64,000 bases of DNA from Amoebidium appalachense (GCA_963693365.1 CAVNZM010000001.1:2356001-2420000), one strand, 5' to 3'. Numbered from the stretch's first letter, positions 41,863 to 64,000 are shown. Notes: generated by a model not told the origin, from the sequence alone. Made by a program: numbers and translations.

Positions 41863-43869
41863 GGGGTAACTGTGGTGTGCCAGAATTACGCCCATGTCTC
41901 CCTGTGGGTGTGTGCTTGTGTGCGCACGTGCCTGTGTGTGTGTTCCTGTGTGTGTTCCTGAGTATGTGTGTCTGTGTACGTGTTCCTGTGTCTGCATGCC
42001 TGTGTGTGTATGTTGCTGTGGGGGGGGGGGAATAGAGCGGGTATGTACTGACGGGTGTATGCATGTGTGTGTGCCTGCCTGAGTGGGTGGGCGGATGAGT
42101 GCTTGTTGGTGTGTGTGTATGTGTGTGTGTGTGCATGTGTGTGTTTAATCCGTTAGGTGATTGATCTGTGTGTTCACCACGTGTGTGTATGTGTTTACGT
42201 GTCTGTCTGTGCGTGGCTGCCCACTGTATCTCCGCAAGTGAAACAATCAAGACACTGTTACAGTGCCCCTTCACATTTACACTACTCAAAAGCCACTTGC
42301 AGATCGAACACAGCAATAATTTGATAAAAGCAGACATGAGAAGAGCATAGGTGCCACAAATGTGGTCCTACATCATTAATCTCACAACAGAACAACCGTA
42401 CCTACCTTGTGAAACTGCGTGTTGACGGTGTATATTGCATCGATGTCTCCAAATATCTCCCGTACGTCTTCCTCGGGCAGAATGTTCTGAGCCACTGCAA
42501 CATGAGTCATGAAGGTTAGTGCCCGGAAGTAAATGCACTTGTGATATGAAAAAAGCACGAAAGAATGTAATGCTGATGCGTGAAAAAAGTGCAAGCATGC
42601 GTACTCAATCCACACACAAACCTGCACACAACACACGGCCCGTCGATAATATCCTATTGGTGGGTGGGGTGAATTAGAGGGGAAGGAGGGTTTTTTTTTT
42701 GCTTTTTTTTTTTTTTTTTTGGGGGGGGGGGGGGGGGGGGAGGGCGGGGACCTATCCACACAATACCACCGATTATCGTGAAACGCTAGCTGCCCCACCA
42801 AAAAAAACACTTCCCTCTAGTTATGAACTTCAAAGTATGCACACCATATGGCCGGTGGCACCCCATTAAAACTCCGACAAGCAGCTATATACTAACCAAT
42901 GGACACACGGGCACCCACGAGGAGCCGCGCCCTACACTAATAATATTAGAACATTCAAGGGGAGCACAAAAAAACGAAAATATATGGATTAGAGGGAAAG
43001 GGACCGCGACACATTCAAACCTAGTAGTTCGGCCAGCCACACACACAGCACATGGTACATTGCCCGCTTCAGTGTGTCAACCAATGATCCACACAGCAGC
43101 AGCCGCCACTGGCTCATATTCATTCTCAACATGTGTACGCATAAACGAAAATGAAACTCTGCACTGTATATCGTTCGATGATCACCCAGTGAGATGGCAT
43201 ACATGCGGATTCATCAGTGAATGCATACATGCGAATTCATCAGATGATCACCAGCTCACTTTTACCTGGCCTTGATGTCCTTTTCTCACAAACACAAAAT
43301 TCAGGGAAAAAACGCAACCGCACACACCCCTTCAGCAAGACACTAAATGCGCGCGAGCACCAGTCTGGCCCAAAGCATTTAAAAGTCTGCTTGTATTTTG
43401 TGAAAAGTAACATAGCTCTAGTAGGTACGGACAGGCCATAGGTTTTCCAACTGACTACATGATGGCCGCATGCATGCTCCACTGATGCACTAACGAGAGT
43501 GAGAAGAACGTTCAGTGAGATAGACGAGCTAGAAAACAGATGAAAGCATGCCCACCCACCCACTGTTAGCTAAGGCTGTAGGTAGTACAACCGCTTTGAG
43601 TCAACGATAAATCTTGGGGAAAAACTTGTGACACACACAGGAATATGGCAGCCGTTGACACATGTGCTAGAAACACGACAGAACCATATAGCTCACTTCT
43701 TACCTAGAGGATCCCTGTAGAAAGTGATGATCTTCTCAACATCTGAAAGGTAGGCTTCTTCGCTCTGTATGAGTTCATGTATGCTCTCCTGCCTCCGCCT
43801 CTCCATGTCATCAAGCGTAGCGACCAAGCTGGGCCTCTGCTTGTGACGCCAGAGCACATCGACAGACAT
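32866..43869 (-). CDS. DH-PH RhoGEF, 13 exons
   Basis: Exons on the minus strand: 43869-43704, 42494-42406, 41370-41254, 40177-40111, 39200-39074, 38371-38236, 37499-37411, 36809-36593, 35834-35753, 35191-35073, 34262-34160, 33857-33759, and a last exon from 33240. All phases agree, giving 519 residues if the stop at 33092 is used. The DH domain (about 27-215) begins [20 protein letters not shown] and carries the diagnostic [19 protein letters not shown]. The PH domain (about 235-400) includes [34 protein letters not shown] and a C-terminal helix NGWPELLEE, with a Ser-rich loop of about 60 residues inside. DH domains load GTP onto Rho GTPases; the PH domain assists at the membrane. Intron 6 has a GC donor. 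The last exon switches frame at a C6/A5 stretch near 33145-33160: the other frame stays open to 32866 with convincing Ser-rich sequence, so the true tail may be longer. Confidence 0.9.
33250..33758 (-). repeat. Last RhoGEF intron, dominated by a GT repeat
   Basis: A GT repeat of about 160 bases (33315-33475), with rare CT interruptions, lies between exons 12 and 13. Splice sites are GTATGT and CACCTGCAG. Confidence 0.75.
34263..35072 (-). repeat. RhoGEF intron 10: CA/CACC repeats and C-runs
   Basis: Nearly the whole intron is CA, CACC and C-run sequence on the plus strand. A duplicated segment around GCACACGCA(G/A)CAAACACAAA occurs at about 34612 and 34852, so part of it is a tandem duplication of about 240 bases. 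Confidence 0.7.
38943..39027 (+). repeat. Dispersed repeat copy B (truncated, 85 bp)
   Basis: It begins TTTGAATGCGTCAAAAAGTA after six G and stops at AGAGTATGCAT, where a G-run begins. It lies in RhoGEF intron 5, close to exon 5. Confidence 0.85.
39940..40083 (+). repeat. Dispersed repeat copy C (144 bp)
   Basis: It begins TTTGAATGCG after a G-run and ends at GAGTTTCGAC, where another G-run starts. It sits in RhoGEF intron 4, 28 bases from exon 4. Confidence 0.85.
40957..40994 (+). repeat. GGCACC hexanucleotide repeat
   Basis: About six to seven perfect GGCACC units pass directly into a CA repeat (40993-41051) in RhoGEF intron 3. Confidence 0.85.
41580..41787 (+). repeat. Dispersed repeat copy D (208 bp)
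   Basis: It begins TTTGAGTGCG after a G-run and ends at TAGGTCACCC, followed by GGGGG. It lies in RhoGEF intron 2. It is nearly identical to copy A. Confidence 0.85.
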
Positions 43870-45336
43870 GATTGAACTACTGTGTGTGGCCCAAAGGCCC
43901 CCAAGACAGATGGTTGAGTGTTACACTTTCTCTCGTTAAGATAAAAGAAAAGCACCACGATCTCGAAAAATACCAATTCGACTTTGTTGCGATGTAAGTA
44001 GTTATGTCTTTGTGTTTCATGTGAGAGTTTGGTAATGCTCTAAGTAGTCCTCAATGTACTCGTAGCTTGTGTAGCTGTGTAAAACCCATAATACGTCTAT
44101 CTATATTGGTTCTAGAGTGAAGGAAAGCAGAAACACGACGCAATCACAGAGGTGCAATATCTGGCTAGGTAAGTGTTTGAAATGGGTGAGAAAGGGACCT
44201 TGATAAACTGCTGTTTTGTCTCTTTTACAAAACGTAGACAGGTGTGTTTCCTTTCATAGCCGGGAACGGGCATGCTACATATGTCAATAGACAGCTACAC
44301 CTAAAGATATACACCAAGCCGTGACATATGCGACATGCTGTGGTACAGTGCTGTAGGTACCGGGTAGACAGTGGCCGAGGGCATGCGACTTGGTCGTCGC
44401 GACCACGGATCATGATGGATCTAGCATGAATTCGCTTACTCAGCTATACAGAGCCAATCAGCGAACGTTACGTCATTTCTAACCAAATATGTTTATTCGA
44501 GAAATCAAGTATTGATCTGATTGGTGTTGCCGTGAAGTTGGGAGCTGGAGATCGGGTCGGATTGGTTTCACTTAGTAGGAAACTTTCTTCTTCAGGCACA
44601 AAGTTTTGCAAATCGCAGGTTTTTATTCAAATAATATGAGTAATCGGCAGGGATTTTGTTCATCCATGAAAGCCGAGTGTACAGGGTTATTACACGAATA
44701 GCGCGAAGGTCGATTCGCGAAGACTTAGACGGATTCAATCGGATGCGCCTCTCTATACATTCTCAAAATTTTATAGGCTCAATGCACTTTTTAGCCCGAC
44801 CCGAAATTAGCGATCGAAACAAAATTACTAAATCCTGCCCAAACCAAGATTTAATCGGATCACACCAATCAGAATCGGCGTCCAGCAAGCGAATTCATGC
44901 TGATGGATCTAATCATTGATCTATTATCAGCTTGGCTTTTGTTATCGTGATATTAAAACCTTTAAAGCTTTAGACTCCGAACAAAATTTTAATGTCTGCT
45001 TCTAATTGTGCCACCTTTGAAATTGTCTGAGGTGCATCCAAGTAGCCGGGAACCTTTATTGTTATAGGTTTTTTGGGGGCGAGAAAAATCAATGCAACTG
45101 TTAAAAAAAGCCTTGGACATTTAAAAATCTCATTCTCCCTGGCCGTGAAGACACGACCACATATTTAAGACTTAGCTTTGGGATCGCCGGATCGCCACTA
45201 TCGCTTTAAAGCAGTTTTATGTCCCTGCAAACGCCCGTGGGACGCGACGACTATGATGCACTGCGATTGGAGGAAAAACGGTGCAATCTAGGCCAATCAG
45301 ATGCCTTTTTTTGCACTTTGAGCCGGCAAAATCGGT

Positions 45337-45360
45337 CCAGGCAAACCAATCAGGTATAAA
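45337..45360 (+). promoter_or_regulatory. CCAAT plus TATA promoter-like element
   Basis: ACCAATCAGGTATAAAAACC places a CCAAT box two to three bases before a TATA box, pointing right. The spacing is much closer than is typical for CCAAT and TATA boxes, and no convincing coding exon follows, so its use is uncertain. Confidence 0.35.
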
Positions 45361-46196
45361 AACCGCACTTTCCATTTCTGCCAGACTCCGGACTGGAATC
45401 CGAGGCAGCCGCAGAGTTGTGCAGCAAGTTCTAACAATAAGCGAATCACAATAACAACATAGTCGGTATGATGAAAAATAACTAAAAGTTCTCACACGTT
45501 TTTCCTAATCACTACAGAAGTACAGTTGTCGATCATCATCACATCTGTACTGCAAGTCTGTAACTCTACATACTTCTAGTTTCTAGAATCATCCCGATTG
45601 GCTTCATGTCATCCAACGGTTTGACGTGTTGTTCTCACCACTTTCATGATAGCCTAGAACAGTCGATCCACAACCATGCCATGGTCAAAGTACTCGCGGC
45701 ACGTGTTTGGGCCAACTCTGTCGACCGACCATATATGACCTGGCTGTGCACTGCGACTACCGGTATGTATGTACCTATTCCCGGCCTCAATTGTATTGAC
45801 TCACAAGGCCTCCAGACGTCGGTGGATAACCCTGCTCAGGCCCATGGCAATAATACTACTGGAGTACGTACGTGAACGTTCAGTATACATAGGTGTAGTA
45901 GCCTGAGTCCCTAAATCACATCGGATGTCGACCGCGATGGCACACTACATCACTGAGTGACTACGCACGTACGTGACGTACAGTGCATCTATTACCTGTT
46001 ACCACTAATAAGTTTTAGTACGTACTGTCATGCAGTGTTCTCCTTCGCAGCTAGATAGGTATCACGATCACACGTGCCTGGCTTGCCTGCCCTTACTGGG
46101 TACATGTGCCACGTGACGCGTGACAGTGCTAGCCAACAACGAGAATTATGTAGTAGGTATCTAGCAACTTAGGGTCCAACCACATCGGCAGAGTCA

Positions 46197-46590
46197 ACTT
46201 GCAGAAAGCAGAATTATTCGGGGTATTCTGCTTTTAGCGGGATTGTTCTGCAAGAAGCAGAGTTATTTTGCAATAGCAGAACCACTCTGCTAAATTTAGC
46301 AGGAATACATTATTAATACGCAAAAGGCAGAATTATTCTGCTTTCGACAGCAGAATTATGCTGATACTATAGCAGAATCAAAACATAATTCTGCATAGGC
46401 AGAATTATTCAGTAGAATCATTCTGCGCTCCTGCTTCCAAAAGCAGAATGATTCTGCTTTGAGCCGATTGAATGGCTTTTAGCAGATTGATTCTGCTTTT
46501 GCAGCGGTATTCTGCTTTTGCTGAATAATTCTGCGTTTTGCAGAATAATTCGGGCTTTTGCAGATAATTCCGCTCGGAGCAAGTTGGTTG
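46197..46590. repeat. Palindrome-rich CAGAAT/ATTCTG array
   Basis: About 390 bases contain some two dozen GCAGAAT or ATTCTGC motifs in both orientations, many paired as GCAGAATNATTCTGC palindromes. The best is AAAGCAGAATGATTCTGCTT near 46439-46458. Spacing is irregular, so this is neither a simple microsatellite nor a clean tandem repeat. Confidence 0.8.
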
Positions 46591-46710
46591 GGCGCTCCTT
46601 ATTATTAAACGTGTGACCATGCGCATTGGCCTGCCCACACTAGCACTCTGGTCTTGCCAGTGTCACGGTACAGGCGGCAGAGAGCAACAGGGTGTCGTCA
46701 TTCATTCTCC

Positions 46711-46765
<55 letters not shown>

Positions 46766-47131
46766 TCCCACGGCTCCAGTCCAGAAATAAAGTTCCCACT
46801 GAGCAGGGGTAAGGTGGGCTACCGGTTGTGCGGTTGGGGGAGGCAGGGGGTGGGGGGGGGGGGGGAGGGAGGAGGGGCGGGGGGCCCAAGGGGGAGGGGA
46901 AGGGGAGGGGGGGGTAAATTAAGATGAACATTACGGCGGATAAGACAGACTCAAAAAGGGACGTGCAGATATACAAAAGGGGGCGGGCCCGGGGCCAAAG
47001 AGAAGGCCAGGGGGATGGGGATGAGGGGGAGGGAGGGGGGGGGGGGGGGGGGGGGAGGGAGGGGAGGGAGGGAGGGAGGGGGGAGAGAGAGAGAGCCTCG
47101 AGAGAGAGAGAGAAAGAGCGAGTGTGTATGT

Positions 47132-47195
<64 letters not shown>

Positions 47196-47349
47196 ATGTG
47201 TGTCAAGGTGTGTGTGCGTGTGTGTGGAGTCACGGAGAAGAGGGGGAAGGGGGGGGGGGCAGTGATTTGCAAAGAGCATGTGTGCTTCTTCCCCCCCCCT
47301 CCCCCTCCCCCTCTCTCTAGTCTCAGAATCTCTCATCCTCTCTCTCTCT

Positions 47350-47382
<33 letters not shown>

Positions 47383-48751
47383 CCTCTCTCTCTCTCTCTT
47401 CTCTGTCTCTCTCTCTCTCTCTCCCTCCCTCCTCCTCCCTCTCCCTCTCCGAGTCGACTCCCTCTCTCTCTCTCTCCCCCCCCCCCCCCCCTCTCCCTCC
47501 CTACCTCCCCCCCTCTCCCCCCTCCCTCTCTCCTTCATATATGTACCAGGAGTCCGCCTCAGTATATACCCCTGTTGCACTTGCGATAAACCTCCGGAAG
47601 CCAAAAGCATATTGATGTTTGCTTCAATAAGAAATCGCCCCAATCTTACTTTAAAAAATAAAATAAAAATCTGCACGTGGACGGTAGCGTGTCTGCATTC
47701 TTTAGGGTTGACGTGCGGCAAAGCTAATATAATTAATTATCAATGCATGATATTGTACAGTATTCAGTGAGCTGTTTTGCTGCACAATGACCGTATATTT
47801 GCTTGATGGAGAGCCCCCCCTCCCCTCCCCCTCCCCCTGTTAAAGTTTTGGTTGACTTAGACATTTAATATGTAAGATCGTGGTTATATACTCCGGACCA
47901 CCTGTGTCCATCTTCACTATGAAACACAATAGATTCCGAAACAACACAAACTAGATTTTTGTAATCAGCTATTATCCGATCAGAATAAAGCTTGCCTAGA
48001 TCACGTAACAAACAGAGAAGGCTATGTAAACAAAAGCTGACACAAACCTGATCGATTGGCACACCGGTGCCAATCTTTACCACACATGAAGCTTACCGTC
48101 ATCACACATGATAAACAATAAAGATGGTACATACCAAAGTGAGTGAGACACGTGTGTGTGTGTGTGCTGTGTGTGTGTGATCGTCTGTGTGTGTGTGTGT
48201 GTGTATGTTTGCCTAAACGTACACTCTGACACCCCCCTCCCCCCTCCCCCCCCCCCCCCCCCCCCCCCCCCGCATATGCTTGAAGGATTGAAGGAGACCC
48301 CCTCCCCCCGTCCCCCTCCCCACTTAATCCCATCAATTTGGCTCGTTGAGTCGTGTCCCCCTTCCCCTCACCTCCTCTCTTACGAAGAAGCCTAGAAATA
48401 AGGAAAAAACTGCGCATGCAGCACAGTATTCCATAACCTGAGTGTTCTTATTTGTATTAAAGTTCACTGAAAAGTTTCTATGCCCAGTTCAGCGTATTAT
48501 ATTACCAAAAACCAACCAGCTGCCAACACCGTTTTGTTACTGTTCATGAACGTGGTGGGTCAACTACACCTACATGATGGCAATGCAATCAAAATAATAG
48601 GGTGCTTGCCACCCATCGAAGCAAAAGCTTTCTGCCCAGCCACCAGACGGAGTTCGTGATTGTTCGTCCTCGCCGACATTTCGAAGTTCTTGTTGACAAC
48701 ACACAGTGCCACGTCATCACAGTGATTTTAATGAATGGATGGAGCCCCAAA

Positions 48752-48798
<47 letters not shown>

Positions 48799-48902
48799 TA
48801 ATGGATGGGACATGTACAGTTAGATCTTGCTAACAGAGCGTAAAAAGAGGCCTCGCCACAATTTATTAGAGCCCGAGGACAATTCCTGGAGGGCCTCTCC
48901 GG

Positions 48903-48942
<40 letters not shown>

Positions 48943-49536
48943 AGGGGGGGGGGGGGGGGGGGGAGGGGGGTAGGGCTTTGGGGGGGAGGGGGGGGGGGGG
49001 GGGGAAGGGGAGGGGGGTAGGGCTTTGGGGGGGGAGGGGGGGGGGGGGGGGAGGGGGGCCCATACGGACACTAACCATTCAAGAGGAACTGGTACTTATA
49101 TTTGAGACTCCGTGTGTAGCACTTGCACGCGTACCGTACAGGACCGCTAATAATCATTATCGATATCAATATAGTATGATTCGTTATTAATGGTTACTAA
49201 GTGACCTTCAGACCGACCGTGCAATACACTACACTATCATACACATCTAATACCTATGCACGCAGTATAGATATCTTTTGCAGCACTTTTCGTATTCTAA
49301 TCTAATACCATGCGGAACACCGTCAGTGCCCGGGCCTCATTTGGACAGTCACTAAGCGAAATCGTGTATATCAGTTTGCATGCTGCTAAGGTGCATACAG
49401 TAACATTCGAACGGCATCCAACTGAAAGTTTGCAAAAACTTGTAGTTTCGAGACTTTTATCGAGATCGAAATAGCCCTAAACAGATTGAAATATGGGACC
49501 CTCGAGATAGCCAGAAAAATTTGTTTTCGGGCTGAA

Positions 49537-49569
<33 letters not shown>

Positions 49570-49685
49570 AGTAAAAATGCACACGATTATAAGAACAATA
49601 AAAAAGAAGCCACCCTAGAGTTTAGATAAAACGACATAAGTATTATCCCATAAGTATTATCCCCGCAACCACAAGGTCAAAGTTA

Positions 49686-60858
<11,173 letters not shown>

Positions 60859-61501
60859 GGCGCTTTCTTGGAGACAATTTTGTGAGTGAGCAAATTCAAC
60901 GAAAGAAGGGGCGTTTACTAAAGAATTTTGTTATCTCCTGGCTCACATATTAAGGTGCAAGTTTCTCTAACGACTTGAGCAAGTCCTATACCTAGGCTGC
61001 ATTATTAAGTTTAGGTGAGTTAAGAGTTTTGGCAACACTCTACACCGTTACAGAACTGGAAGTTTTTAAATGTGCCAAAAAGCCTCTCTTGTTGACAGTA
61101 CGTATACAGTACATTGAGCGGGCATAGTGTGTGCAGTGAGTATGTTGGCCAGCCCAAGGAACGTAAATACGGCAGTTATAATGCAGCTAATTTAAACATA
61201 GGTCCCGCTCTAAAATAGCTCACTAGTGATAATATATAAACCCTATATAGTAGAAGTCTATCGTATTTCTTTTCTTTTTTCACTACATCACTTCAACGGT
61301 TGCTTGAGTCCTTGACCGTGACCAGTTGGCCGAACTTCGTGCTGGCGCCGGCCGGCCGGCATAGCATCAAATGTACGTGCATTTGATTGGCTGAAAGACT
61401 GAAAGGTCTATGATTGGCTACTTGCGCACCGTTGAAATTGTTTTGATTGGCTTTCTTGGAATACAGTAAAAGTGATTGGCTACACCTAAACGCGAAGTGT
61501 C
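60859..61501. other. Upstream region of PTEN
   Basis: No coding frame is visible. It contains AT-rich stretches (around 61230, GATAATATATAAACCC) and, at its far end, a cluster of four CCAAT boxes (61385-61481). It may be a promoter region shared with a plus-strand candidate at 61502. Confidence 0.45.
61385..61481 (-). promoter_or_regulatory. Cluster of four AGCCAATCA boxes (NF-Y type)
   Basis: TGATTGGCT occurs at four positions (cores 61386, 61413, 61446, 61475), spaced 27-33 bases apart. On the minus strand each reads AGCCAATCA, the NF-Y consensus, in the direction of PTEN. The distance to the PTEN ATG is about 530 bases. The cluster also lies 20-115 bases before an ATG on the plus strand. 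Confidence 0.65.
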
Positions 61502-61780
61502 ATGGACCTGCGCAACGTCCGCCAAAGTATCACGGTACCCATTTTTGGTCACGGTACGGTAGCCAACGAATGTCTGGCAATAGAAAGGTTCATAAAATGG
61601 ATGGGGTGGGGTGGGGTGTGTGTGTGTGTGGGGGGAGGGGGGGGGGGGGGGGGGGGGGGAAGCTGGGGGGTGGGGAGGGGAGAAAGAGGGGAGGGGAGAT
61701 GGAGTGATGTAATTTCTGCCTTTTCTGCCTTACAGTCTTCATGTCTGCACGTGCCGTTCATGTTGGTAGATCCAGAATAG
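61502..61780 (+). CDS. Candidate short two-exon gene (weak)
   Basis: An ATG 20 bases after the CCAAT cluster opens MDLRNVRQSITVPIFGHGTV, then ANECLAIERFIKWMG, in complex sequence. The frame then enters GT and G-run repeat. A good acceptor (TCTGCCTTACAG at 61734) leads to SSCLHVPFMLVDPE and a stop at 61780 if the donor at 61616 (phase 0) is used. Several GT donors are possible in the repeat, so the joint is not unique. I recognise no family. Confidence 0.3.
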   Translation: MDLRNVRQSITVPIFGHGTVANECLAIERFIKWMGWGGVCVCVGGGGGGGGGGSWGVGRGERGEGRWSDVISAFSALQSSCLHVPFMLVDPE

Positions 61781-61925
61781 GTTCCTAGGGGCTAGCACGT
61801 AGATTTCATCACAGAGAGTCTCGCTAATGGAACCGTAAAAATATAAAATCAAAACTGTGAAAATGAGACTGTTCATAGGCAGCATTTTGCAAAATGGGCC
61901 ACGATCATTTGGCAAAGCAGACCAC

Positions 61926-62137
61926 TTGAGATCCCGTCCCTGGTTTCTCCTTTATTCAACGCAGCACCCATCGGATGATACTGGGAAAACCACGGCCTTG
62001 AAAAACCATTGCAAGTTCAAAAACAAAAACAAAAAAAAAACATTGAGATCCCGTCGCTGGTTTCTCCTTTATTCAACGGATGACCCATCGAATGATACTG
62101 GAAAACCACGGCCTTTGCAAGTTCAAAAAAAAAAAAA
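61926..62137. repeat. Two tandem copies of a ~100-bp A-tailed unit
   Basis: TTGAGATCCCGTC.CTGGTTTC starts units at 61926 and 62044. Both continue through CCTTTATTCAACG, ACCACGGCC and TTGCAAGTTC and end in an A-rich tail. The second unit lacks some bases of the first. Confidence 0.85.
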
Positions 62138-62288
62138 AGAAAGAAAAAAAAAAAAAAGAACAACAGCAAAAAAGCACCTCATTGACACAGTATCTCATAT
62201 TCTCCGCATCCCCATGAAACCTACAAAAACGAGATTTGCTCTCTTCTCACTAGGTCAGCCGTAGTGTCAAGTTCGGTAAGACAGATGC

Positions 62289-62930
62289 CTACTCATCACC
62301 CCCGTTTGCAAGAAGTGGCTCTGAGCGAGTCTTGCGCAAGAGCCTGGGTGTTTTTTCCTTTGTGTTTTCAACACCAGGACATACAGGCTCGGCATCAGAA
62401 ACCACGGGTGCACTTTTCTTGCTGTCACCTTTGCCTTTGTTTGCCAGGTCCTTCACCCCACCAATCAAAGATGCTACCAGCCGGGCCTTCTTCTTCTTCA
62501 GCTTGGCGGTGCCTTTGTACTCGACTGCTTCTGTTGTGTCTTCAGTTGCAGATCTGGAAGGGCTAGGTCCTCGGAAAGGTGTAGGTGCAGAAAACGGGCC
62601 ACCCTCGGGTTTGGTTTCGATAGATGGGTACTATATGCAGGTTAGAGATTGTCAGTAATGGTACCCAATTTGGATGTGCGCCAATATAGAAACTAGTTGG
62701 CGTATTTTTTACTACAGCCAGCCTTCTAGAAACATGATGCAGACACCATGCATTATCTGTGAATTGAGCTTGGGCATGGTGGGGTGTAACATTCCACTGC
62801 AAAACTTACAACCCCACAAACAAAAGAGAACTCGCACACGGAAGGAACATCACTTAAGATAGAGTGAAAGAAAAAGACTCTAAGTTATGGATCAGTGGGG
62901 TTCACCGAGTCATGGGGAAGGGGTAAAGGG

Positions 62931-62965
<35 letters not shown>

Positions 62966-63088
62966 GGGGGGAGGGAGGGGTCGTGACCCTGATGAAGGGG
63001 AAAAGGCGAAGGAGCAAGAGCTTTTGATTGTTTGTTTCGTTTTTTTTTTTTTTTTTTTTTTTTTTTTTGTTTTTTTTGCCCCGAAGCT

Positions 63089-63131
<43 letters not shown>

Positions 63132-63339
63132 GGTTGCAGTGAGAGACAAGGGAAATCAATACCAAGTTGTGAGTCATTTTAAAGCATTCGACGATTTATC
63201 ATCAAATTATGTTTTGCTTCTTTCTTTTAATTCCATTATTTTTGTGGGTAGGGCCGGGTGGATTTGGGGGGGGGGGGAAGGGGGGGAGTAGGAGGAGGGA
63301 GGGGGGCTGTGTACATGTGTGTGTGGGTTTTTTTTTTTT

Positions 63340-63386
<47 letters not shown>

Positions 63387-63667
63387 GGAGGGAGGAGAGG
63401 GGGGGGGCTTATTACGGAAGTAGTTTGCATGTCAGGCACGATGGCAGAGTCTGCATCCGAACCAGCAAAGCTGAAGGGGCAAGCCAAGGTGTAGGGGGAT
63501 GGTGTAGGGGGTCGAGATGGGTATGACGCGGTGGAGGGGACACTGTTGGTTCTTGCTGCGGGCCGGATGGTTGGATGGGTGGCAGCTAGGAGGGTGTCCA
63601 GTTTGGTGCTGAGTGACTGCACGCCCTGCATGTGGTGCATAAACTCCCGAAGAAGTTCATGCATGCC
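62289..63667 (-). CDS. C-terminal two exons of an unidentified gene (partial, continues beyond right edge)
   Basis: Minus-strand exons 63667-63416 and 62630-62289 are each a multiple of three (phase 0) and join across an intron with GTAATA donor and CATATAG acceptor. The first exon follows a CA-rich acceptor (CACACACAG) and begins GMHELLREFMHHMQGVQSLS, then TKLDTLLAA, an amphipathic helix likely to form a coiled coil. A Ser/Pro/Thr-rich region follows. The second exon is also disordered, with a basic patch AKLKKKKARL, and ends SEPLLANGGDE before the stop at 62289. Together they give 197 residues. The composition suits the cytoplasmic tail of a larger protein. No family is recognised, and upstream exons must lie past 64000. 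Confidence 0.6.
62631..63415 (-). repeat. Intron of the partial right-edge gene, with G- and T-runs
   Basis: G-runs (62934-62963, 63090-63130, 63350-63384) and T-runs (63039-63068, 63329-63349) dominate. The complex stretch 62640-62890 shows no exon I can support. Confidence 0.6.
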
Positions 63668-63705
63668 CTGTGTGTGCATGCATTGGGAACAGGCAGGGGT
63701 GGAGG

Positions 63706-63738
<33 letters not shown>

Positions 63739-64000
63739 GGGAGAAGAGAAGAGGGAGGGTGGGAAAGGGGTTGGGGAGGGGGGCGGGGAAGATAAAGGTG
63801 AGTATATGTGTATTCGTGGCACGGTGTTTTGGGGGGTAATGGTAAGGGGATGGGTGGGCGAGGCTATGGTGGTGGGATTCATGATAGTTATGGTGATAAG
63901 CAGATAGGACGGGGGAAAAGAAATTGATAGCGTGGAAATACACGGGTGGTAGGGGGTGGAGGCGAGGGGAAGGATTTGTGGGGGGGGGGGGGGGGGGGGG
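63668..64000. repeat. G-rich right edge
   Basis: Interrupted G-runs (63709-63737, 63981-64000) and GGT-rich sequence, presumably intron of the partial gene. Confidence 0.55.

Larger units (their letters stand above)
43870..49685. other. 5.8-kb intergenic region between PTEN and RhoGEF genes
   Basis: CCAAT-type motifs cluster near 44452, 44517, 44558, 44866, 45291 and 45337. A CCAAT plus TATA element is at 45337-45360, and a palindrome-rich array at 46197-46590. 46711-47560 is C/A-runs, G-runs, GT and TC repeat. 48230-48275, 48758-48797 and 48903-49060 are C/G-runs. Frames at 42823, 45606 and 48602 were considered and not accepted. Confidence 0.5.

Noticed and set aside
42823-43275. 150-codon plus-strand open frame inside RhoGEF intron 1
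   Set aside because: It is antisense to an intron, has no recognisable domain, no splice or promoter support, and its composition does not differ from surrounding intron.
45606-45875. Plus-strand frame with a GTATGT donor-like site, 250 bases after a TATA-like motif
   Set aside because: No acceptor or second exon could be matched and the peptide has no protein-like pattern I trust.
48602-48823. Plus-strand frame LPSHQTEFVIVRPRRHFEVL, ending in a Gly run
   Set aside because: It looks protein-like for 45 residues but lacks an ATG, a clear acceptor and a continuation outside the G-run.

Overview
This window looks like nuclear DNA from an intron-rich, repeat-laden eukaryote. Genes are split by GT-AG introns (one GC-AG), and spliced reading frames stay in phase across up to 13 exons. 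Spacers and introns are filled with CA/GT and ACGC microsatellites and several dozen runs of 15 or more G or C. Protein content (a PTEN with phosphatase and C2 domains, a DH-PH RhoGEF, a piggyBac-type transposase, C2H2 zinc-finger proteins) fits an opisthokont or holozoan protist such as an ichthyosporean. That placement is inference and was not tested.

Layout. 1-7 kb: the first exon of a minus-strand zinc-finger gene, then a four-exon plus-strand gene for a short coiled-coil protein (2937-5077). 7-13 kb: a weak terminal exon, a three-exon minus-strand secreted protein (10051-11909) and a tiny two-exon plus-strand candidate (12666-13023). 15-19 kb: a piggyBac-like transposase interrupted by a frameshift (15187-17221), then a compact single-exon gene for a probable PP1-binding protein (18138-18656). 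22-29 kb: an intronless two-finger C2H2 protein (22329-23666) and an unrecognised three-exon gene (25818-28901). 33-44 kb: a 13-exon RhoGEF on the minus strand. 49.7-60.9 kb: an 11-exon PTEN on the minus strand with a 300-residue N-terminal extension and a 260-residue C-terminal tail. 62.3 kb to the right edge: the last two exons of another minus-strand gene.

Functional links. PTEN (PIP3 phosphatase) and the RhoGEF (GTPase activator with a phosphoinositide-type PH domain) both act in membrane and cytoskeletal signalling. They are ordinary neighbours, and nothing shows an operon-like system.

The most interesting non-genic signal is a family of six dispersed repeat copies, all in one orientation and all sharing one end that abuts a G-run. 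One copy is flanked by a 17-bp direct repeat of the G-rich target. Other notable points: GT/CA microsatellites that directly form splice sites, homopolymer-associated apparent frameshifts in four genes, a cluster of four identical CCAAT boxes, a palindrome-rich array at 46.2-46.6 kb, and a G-rich minisatellite inside a PTEN intron. I found no CRISPR array, rRNA or convincing tRNA, and no obviously new defence or biosynthetic system.
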